Below are positions 60,313 to 64,000 of a DNA stretch of 64,000 nt, piece by piece (position 1 is the first letter of the stretch; every line of letters starts with the position of its first letter). The position numbers and the translations under genes are program-made. Location of the stretch: NCBI RefSeq assembly GCF_002915575.1, contig NZ_PQGD01000011.1, forward strand, positions 155,200-219,199, given 5' to 3'. This DNA is from Superficieibacter electus (lineage in GTDB: Bacteria > Pseudomonadota > Gammaproteobacteria > Enterobacterales > Enterobacteriaceae). Below the pieces are notes generated by a model. It was not told the origin of the DNA. It was given only the letters and a program-made list of their open reading frames with translations, and searched no databases.

Positions 60313-60355
60313 GATAATGATTATCATTATTTAATTGAAAATGAAAACCATTCAC
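60313..60355. promoter_or_regulatory. Two Fur boxes upstream of the FepA-like receptor
   Basis: GATAATGATTATCATTATT (60313-60331) matches the Fur consensus at 17 of 19 positions. A second, weaker copy, GAAAATGAAAACCATTCAC (60337-60355), matches 14. They lie 45-87 bases before the start codon and predict strong iron repression. Confidence 0.88.
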
Positions 60356-60399
60356 AATAGATTGTTTGGCGAAAATTTTAATGGCAAGTGGCGACTAAG

Positions 60400-62700
60400 A
60401 TGATTAGAAAAACATGTACATTATCGTTTCTGGGTGCCGTTATTGCAGGTAATGCGGCAATAGCTGATGTAAACGCTAATGACGCAAACACCGCAGTAAC
60501 GCAGGAAATTCCCCTCAACAATGTCAGTCATCCGAACGAAAAAAAAGGTCCCGACGAGCAGGCAGAAAACAGTAGCGAAACCATGGTGGTAACGGCTAAA
60601 GAACAGACGTTACAAGCACCTGGCGTCTCGATTATCGACAGCGAAGCCATCAAAAAAAAACCCATCCAGCGTGATGTCTCCGAAATTATCCGTACCATGC
60701 CGGGCGTGAATCTTACCGGCAACTCCAATAGCGGCCAGCGCGGTAATAATCGTCAGATTGATATTCGCGGGATGGGACCGGAGAATACCTTGATCCTGAT
60801 TGATGGTATGCCGGTCTCCAGCCGTAACTCGGTGCGTTATGGCTGGAGCGATGAACGTGATACCCGGGGAGATACGAACTGGGTGCCACCGGAAATGATT
60901 GACCGTATTGAGGTCATTCGCGGCCCGGCGGCGGCGATGTACGGTAGTGGCGCTATGGGTGGCGTCGTCAATATTATTACCAAACCGGCGACAGATGAAT
61001 GGCACGGCAACCTGAACACCTATTACAACGTGCCGCAGCATAAATCCGAGGGCAGCACCAAACGCTATAATGGCAGTTTAAGCGGCGCGCTGGCGGATAA
61101 TTTGACTCTGCGTCTCTATGGCAACTGGAATAAAACCCAGGCAGACGCTCAGGATATTAACGAAAGCCATACCACGCCGCGTATTGGCACCTATGCGGGT
61201 ACTTATCCTTCGGGCCGGGAAGGCTTTATAAATAAAGACATTAATTCAGCGCTGCGCTGGGAATTTATGCCGATGCAGGCGCTGGAATTGGGCGCTGGTT
61301 ACAGTCGCCAGGGCAATCTGTATGCCGGCGATACGCAAAATACCAACAGTAATGCGCTGGTCAAAAAATATTACGGAAAAGAAACCAATGTGCTTTACCG
61401 CCAGACGCTCAGTCTGAAATATACCGGCGCGTGGGATAGCGGCGTCACCACCAATAACTATATTCAGTTTGAAAAAACCCGAAATTCCCGTCTTAATGAA
61501 GGGCTTTCCGGCGGCATCGCGGGAATTTTCAGCCCCGGTAATGAAGGGTTCTCAACGATTTCGCTGTATGACACTAACCTGCATTCGGAGGTCAACATTC
61601 CGGTTGACCTGTGGGTTAACCAGACCCTGACGTTTGGCGGAGAATTTAATCATCAGGCGATGAAAGATCCGGCCTCCAATACCGAATCCACCAGCGGGGG
61701 AGGCTCGGTTAATGGCATCGCGGATACTGGGCGAAGCCAATATAGCTCGGCGGATATTTACGGTATTTTTGCGGAAGATAATATTGAATTAACGGACAGC
61801 ACCCGGTTAACGCCCGCTATCCGTTTTAACCACCAGGATGTGAGCGGTAGTAACTGGAGTCCATCACTCAATCTGTCTCAGGAACTGAATAGCGACTTCA
61901 CGCTGAAACTGGGTATTGCCCGCGCATGGAAAGCGCCAAATCTCTACCAGACTAACCCCAACTATCTATTATTCAGTAAAGGCCAGGGCTGCTATGGCGG
62001 TGGTGCCTGTTATCTGCAGGGCAACAGCGATCTGAAAGCAGAAACCAGCGTCAATAAAGAAATCGGCATTGAATATAACCATGATGATATTCAGGCCGGA
62101 CTCACCTGGTACCGCAATGACTACCATGACAAAATTGAAGCAGGTTATACGCCGGAATATAGCAACGGTGCGGCAAATATTTTTAAATGGGAAAACGTGC
62201 CCAATGCTGTTGTTCAGGGGCTGGAGGGCACGCTCAATTTCCCGATTACCGATACGCTGAAGATGAATAACAACTTCACGTATATCATCGAAAACAAAAA
62301 TAAAAGGAACAATGATTACCTGTCGGTCATTCCGCAATATACGATCAACTCGACGCTGAACTGGCAGGCCAGCAATGCCCTGTCGGTACAGGGAACACTG
62401 ACATGGTACGGCCGACAGAAACCGAAGAAGTACAATTATCAGGGGATCCGCACGTCGGGCAGCGAAACCCGTCAGGTATCACCGTATGCGTTAGTGGGAA
62501 CAAGCGCGACCTGGGCGGTGACAAAATTCGTGGATGTGACGGCCGGAATCGACAACCTGTTCGATAAGCGTCACTTCCGCGAGGGTAATGCCCAGAGCAC
62601 CGGCAACGCCGCTACGGGAGCCTATTTGTGGGGGGCCGGAGCGAATACCTATAACGAGCCGGGCCGTACGTACTATATGCAGGTAGGGCTGCACTTCTGA
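60400..62700 (+). CDS. FepA-like catecholate siderophore receptor
   Basis: 766 residues from ATG 60400, with a signal peptide ending near AIA-DVN. The TonB box is in ETMVVTAKEQTLQAPGVS. The plug domain contains GNNRQIDIRGMGPENTLILIDG and WVPPEMIDRIEVIRGPAA. A 22-strand barrel ends in GLHF. It is closer to FepA than to IroN (for example NPNYLLFSKGQGCY, YLQGNSDLKAETSVNKE), so a second enterobactin-type receptor is likely. The GTG at 60388 is a less likely start. Fur-controlled, convergent with iroE. Confidence 0.93.
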   Translation: MIRKTCTLSFLGAVIAGNAAIADVNANDANTAVTQEIPLNNVSHPNEKKGPDEQAENSSETMVVTAKEQTLQAPGVSIIDSEAIKKKPIQRDVSEIIRTMPGVNLTGNSNSGQRGNNRQIDIRGMGPENTLILIDGMPVSSRNSVRYGWSDERDTRGDTNWVPPEMIDRIEVIRGPAAAMYGSGAMGGVVNIITKPATDEWHGNLNTYYNVPQHKSEGSTKRYNGSLSGALADNLTLRLYGNWNKTQADAQDINESHTTPRIGTYAGTYPSGREGFINKDINSALRWEFMPMQALELGAGYSRQGNLYAGDTQNTNSNALVKKYYGKETNVLYRQTLSLKYTGAWDSGVTTNNYIQFEKTRNSRLNEGLSGGIAGIFSPGNEGFSTISLYDTNLHSEVNIPVDLWVNQTLTFGGEFNHQAMKDPASNTESTSGGGSVNGIADTGRSQYSSADIYGIFAEDNIELTDSTRLTPAIRFNHQDVSGSNWSPSLNLSQELNSDFTLKLGIARAWKAPNLYQTNPNYLLFSKGQGCYGGGACYLQGNSDLKAETSVNKEIGIEYNHDDIQAGLTWYRNDYHDKIEAGYTPEYSNGAANIFKWENVPNAVVQGLEGTLNFPITDTLKMNNNFTYIIENKNKRNNDYLSVIPQYTINSTLNWQASNALSVQGTLTWYGRQKPKKYNYQGIRTSGSETRQVSPYALVGTSATWAVTKFVDVTAGIDNLFDKRHFREGNAQSTGNAATGAYLWGAGANTYNEPGRTYYMQVGLHF

Positions 62701-62707
62701 TAGCCAG

Positions 62708-62738
62708 GGCGGCCCTCTGTGGGCCGCCATTTTCATTT
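62708..62738 (+). terminator. Terminator after FepA-like gene
   Basis: GGCGGCCC-tctgt-GGGCCGCC followed by ATTTTCATTT; overlaps the last codons of the convergent iroE. Confidence 0.8.
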
Positions 62739-63680
62739 CTGACAGGCCGAGCGGTCCGCCTCCCGGATACTCATATCCCGTAACGCGCTGTTAAAAGAGG
62801 CGTCAAACATCGGTCCGTGGGTCAATCCCGGATAATCCCAATACTCCACCGCTATTCCGTCACCTTGCAGAACAGACACGACGTCGTGAATGCGAGGAAG
62901 AATATCAGGTGCCTGAGTCTGTACGTTTTTCCCTGGAGAGGCGGTGCCTTCCATCAAAAACAGATGCTTATCGCAATAGCGCGTTTTATCGACTGCCGTA
63001 AGCCGATTTAACAAAGGCAAATAGCCTTGTCCCAGCGACGGGCTGGCGCTGTAGTAACTGCGAAAGAACGAGGATGATAACCACGAGTCGAGAACAAATA
63101 AACCGCCGTAAGAATGTCCCCACAGGCCGCGCCGGTCAGGATTAATGTTAATGCCCTGCTCTGCTTTCGCCGCGATCTGCTGCTCCAGCAACTGACGAAA
63201 GCCGGTGCTGCCGCCCATCTCACGCCGGTTGCGGCCATTTTCCGCCGCTTTTTCGTCCTTCGCTTCCCGCACGGGCGTGTAATCCCAGGCCCTGCTGTTG
63301 GCATCGAACGGTAAATCAGTCTGGTAACCAATGGCGATGATAACGGGAGGCGTTTTTTCGGCCAGTTGCTGAAGCAGCATTTCCGACAGGCGTCCCATCA
63401 CCGCATTACCATCCAGCATATAAAGAACGGGATAACCTGATGGCGCGGGTTTTTTATTCGGGATAGCGGTCCAGACTTTGTAATGTCTTTTTCCGTCGGC
63501 GGAATCGAACTGTTCAACCCGGAAGTGATAAAACGCCGATCCTTTGTCGGCGATATTCGGCCCCAGCGGCTTCATATCCGGTCGGGCATACCCTTTCGCG
63601 CCATACAGGAGAACGATGCAAGAGAACGTCGACAACAGCGCCCTGCGCAGGCGGTCGTGTTGACGCGTGCGGCTGTCCAT
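62733..63680 (-). CDS. iroE: Periplasmic trilactone esterase IroE-like
   Basis: 315 residues from ATG 63680 with AAGGAAG; the frame is open beyond 63761, but this start suits homologues. Signal anchor at about 12-30. The ARPDMKPLGPNIADKGSA motif matches IroE closely. Alpha/beta-hydrolase fold: nucleophile Ser in GHSYGG, and His in THGPMFDASF. IroE cuts enterobactin/salmochelin trilactones. In iro clusters iroE faces iroN convergently, as here with the FepA-like gene. iroD, iroC or iroB, if present, would be beyond the window. Confidence 0.9.
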   Translation of the reverse strand: MDSRTRQHDRLRRALLSTFSCIVLLYGAKGYARPDMKPLGPNIADKGSAFYHFRVEQFDSADGKRHYKVWTAIPNKKPAPSGYPVLYMLDGNAVMGRLSEMLLQQLAEKTPPVIIAIGYQTDLPFDANSRAWDYTPVREAKDEKAAENGRNRREMGGSTGFRQLLEQQIAAKAEQGININPDRRGLWGHSYGGLFVLDSWLSSSFFRSYYSASPSLGQGYLPLLNRLTAVDKTRYCDKHLFLMEGTASPGKNVQTQAPDILPRIHDVVSVLQGDGIAVEYWDYPGLTHGPMFDASFNSALRDMSIREADRSACQK

Positions 63681-64000
63681 CACTGTGATCTTCCTTTTTA
63701 ACAGGTGAATTATAATTTTTACAACGGTATACACAGTTACCTGAAAACGCCGACGGATCAAGTCAATCTCTCCGGCTGATGAAGCAGGGTTATTCCATCG
63801 TTCAGGCCATAGCTCAGCAGCCCGTTCGCAAGGCAGGCCGAAGAGTTTGTCTACGGCACAATGTGGAGCTGGCGTTTTTGGGGGGGGTTTGGGAGCCCCA
63901 AACCCGGGGGGGGGGGGGGGTTTTATAGAGCCGATGGGGGTTTTTTAAGAGCCCCCGCCCCGCGGGTAATTATTGGCGGGGGGGTATAGGGATTAATTTT
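63681..64000. other. No gene assigned; last ~120 bases look artefactual
   Basis: 63681-63870 is ordinary sequence with no assignable gene. A minus-strand 26-codon frame ending at a stop at 63758-63760 (SYGLNDGITLLHQPERLT at its end) could be the tail of another gene. From about 63875 the sequence turns to runs of G (8 and 15 bases), T and C with low complexity, as seen at poor contig ends. Confidence 0.6.

Noticed and set aside
63758-63850. C-terminal end of iroD upstream of iroE
   Set aside because: The short minus-strand frame has an in-frame stop about 26 codons upstream and does not resemble the Fes/IroD ending I know, so it was not called.
63906-63920. G-quadruplex or telomere-like G run
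   Set aside because: A run of 15 G in an artefact-like contig end is more simply a sequencing error.

Overview
The window is chromosomal DNA of an Enterobacteriaceae species close to Citrobacter, Salmonella and Escherichia. The basis is near-complete synteny with the E. coli ygjR-alx-sstT-ygjV-uxaAC-exuTR-yqjABCDEKFG-yhaHIJKL-tdcGFEDCBA-rnpB-garKRLPD segment, highly conserved proteins, REP/BIME palindromes between genes, and enterobacterial CRP and Fur sites. Genus is inferred, not proven. No rRNA, tRNA, prophage, CRISPR array or intact insertion sequence was seen.

Layout. (1) 1-10.9 kb: a tightly packed operon-like run of nine genes on the + strand. It holds a VWA-like protein truncated by the window edge, a leucine-rich-repeat-variant protein, a small DUF1871-like protein, a SanA/YdcF-type membrane protein, a SWIM zinc-finger protein, a HEAT-like DUF5691 protein, a MoxR AAA+ ATPase, a DUF5682 protein and a second VWA protein. 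The last three match E. coli YehL, YehM and YehP. This is the least understood part of the window and the best candidate for an undescribed system. (2) 11-21.2 kb: ygjR; alx behind a yybP-ykoY manganese riboswitch whose leader is split by REP sequences; sstT; ygjV; then the hexuronate module uxaCA / exuT / exuR. (3) 21.5-31 kb: envelope and stress genes yqjA-mzrA, yqjC-yqjD-yqjE-yqjK, and a quinone-detoxification group (yqjF, yqjG, yhaJ, yhaK). A diketogulonate-reductase-like gene and a third DUF805 paralogue are inserted. (4) 31-39.8 kb: the anaerobic threonine/serine operon tdcABCDEFG (read leftward), without a recognisable tdcR. (5) 40.3-47.4 kb: rnpB with tandem 119-bp 3'-end repeats, then garKRLP and divergent garD for galactarate/glucarate use.

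(6) Right of garD the order departs from E. coli: a haem uptake operon hmuRSTUV (leftward) with a Fur box; a SelT/SelW-like thioredoxin-fold gene; an orphan 2-isopropylmalate synthase; an AraC regulator beside the 3' scrap of a deleted short-chain dehydrogenase; ymjA; a divergent SDR/TetR pair; an MBL-fold protein; a DUF6882 protein; and a Fur-boxed FepA-like catecholate receptor facing an IroE esterase. Two Fur-controlled iron modules about 7 kb apart suggest an accessory iron-acquisition zone. The last ~120 bases are poly-G-rich, low-complexity sequence that looks like an assembly or sequencing artefact at a contig end.

The genes group into sugar-acid catabolism (uxa/exu and gar, with CRP sites in both control regions), fermentative amino-acid catabolism (tdc), envelope and oxidative stress functions (yqj/yha), iron scavenging (hmu, fepA-like, iroE) and the MoxR-VWA cluster. 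All calls rest on reading the sequence and remembered family knowledge; no database search was run.
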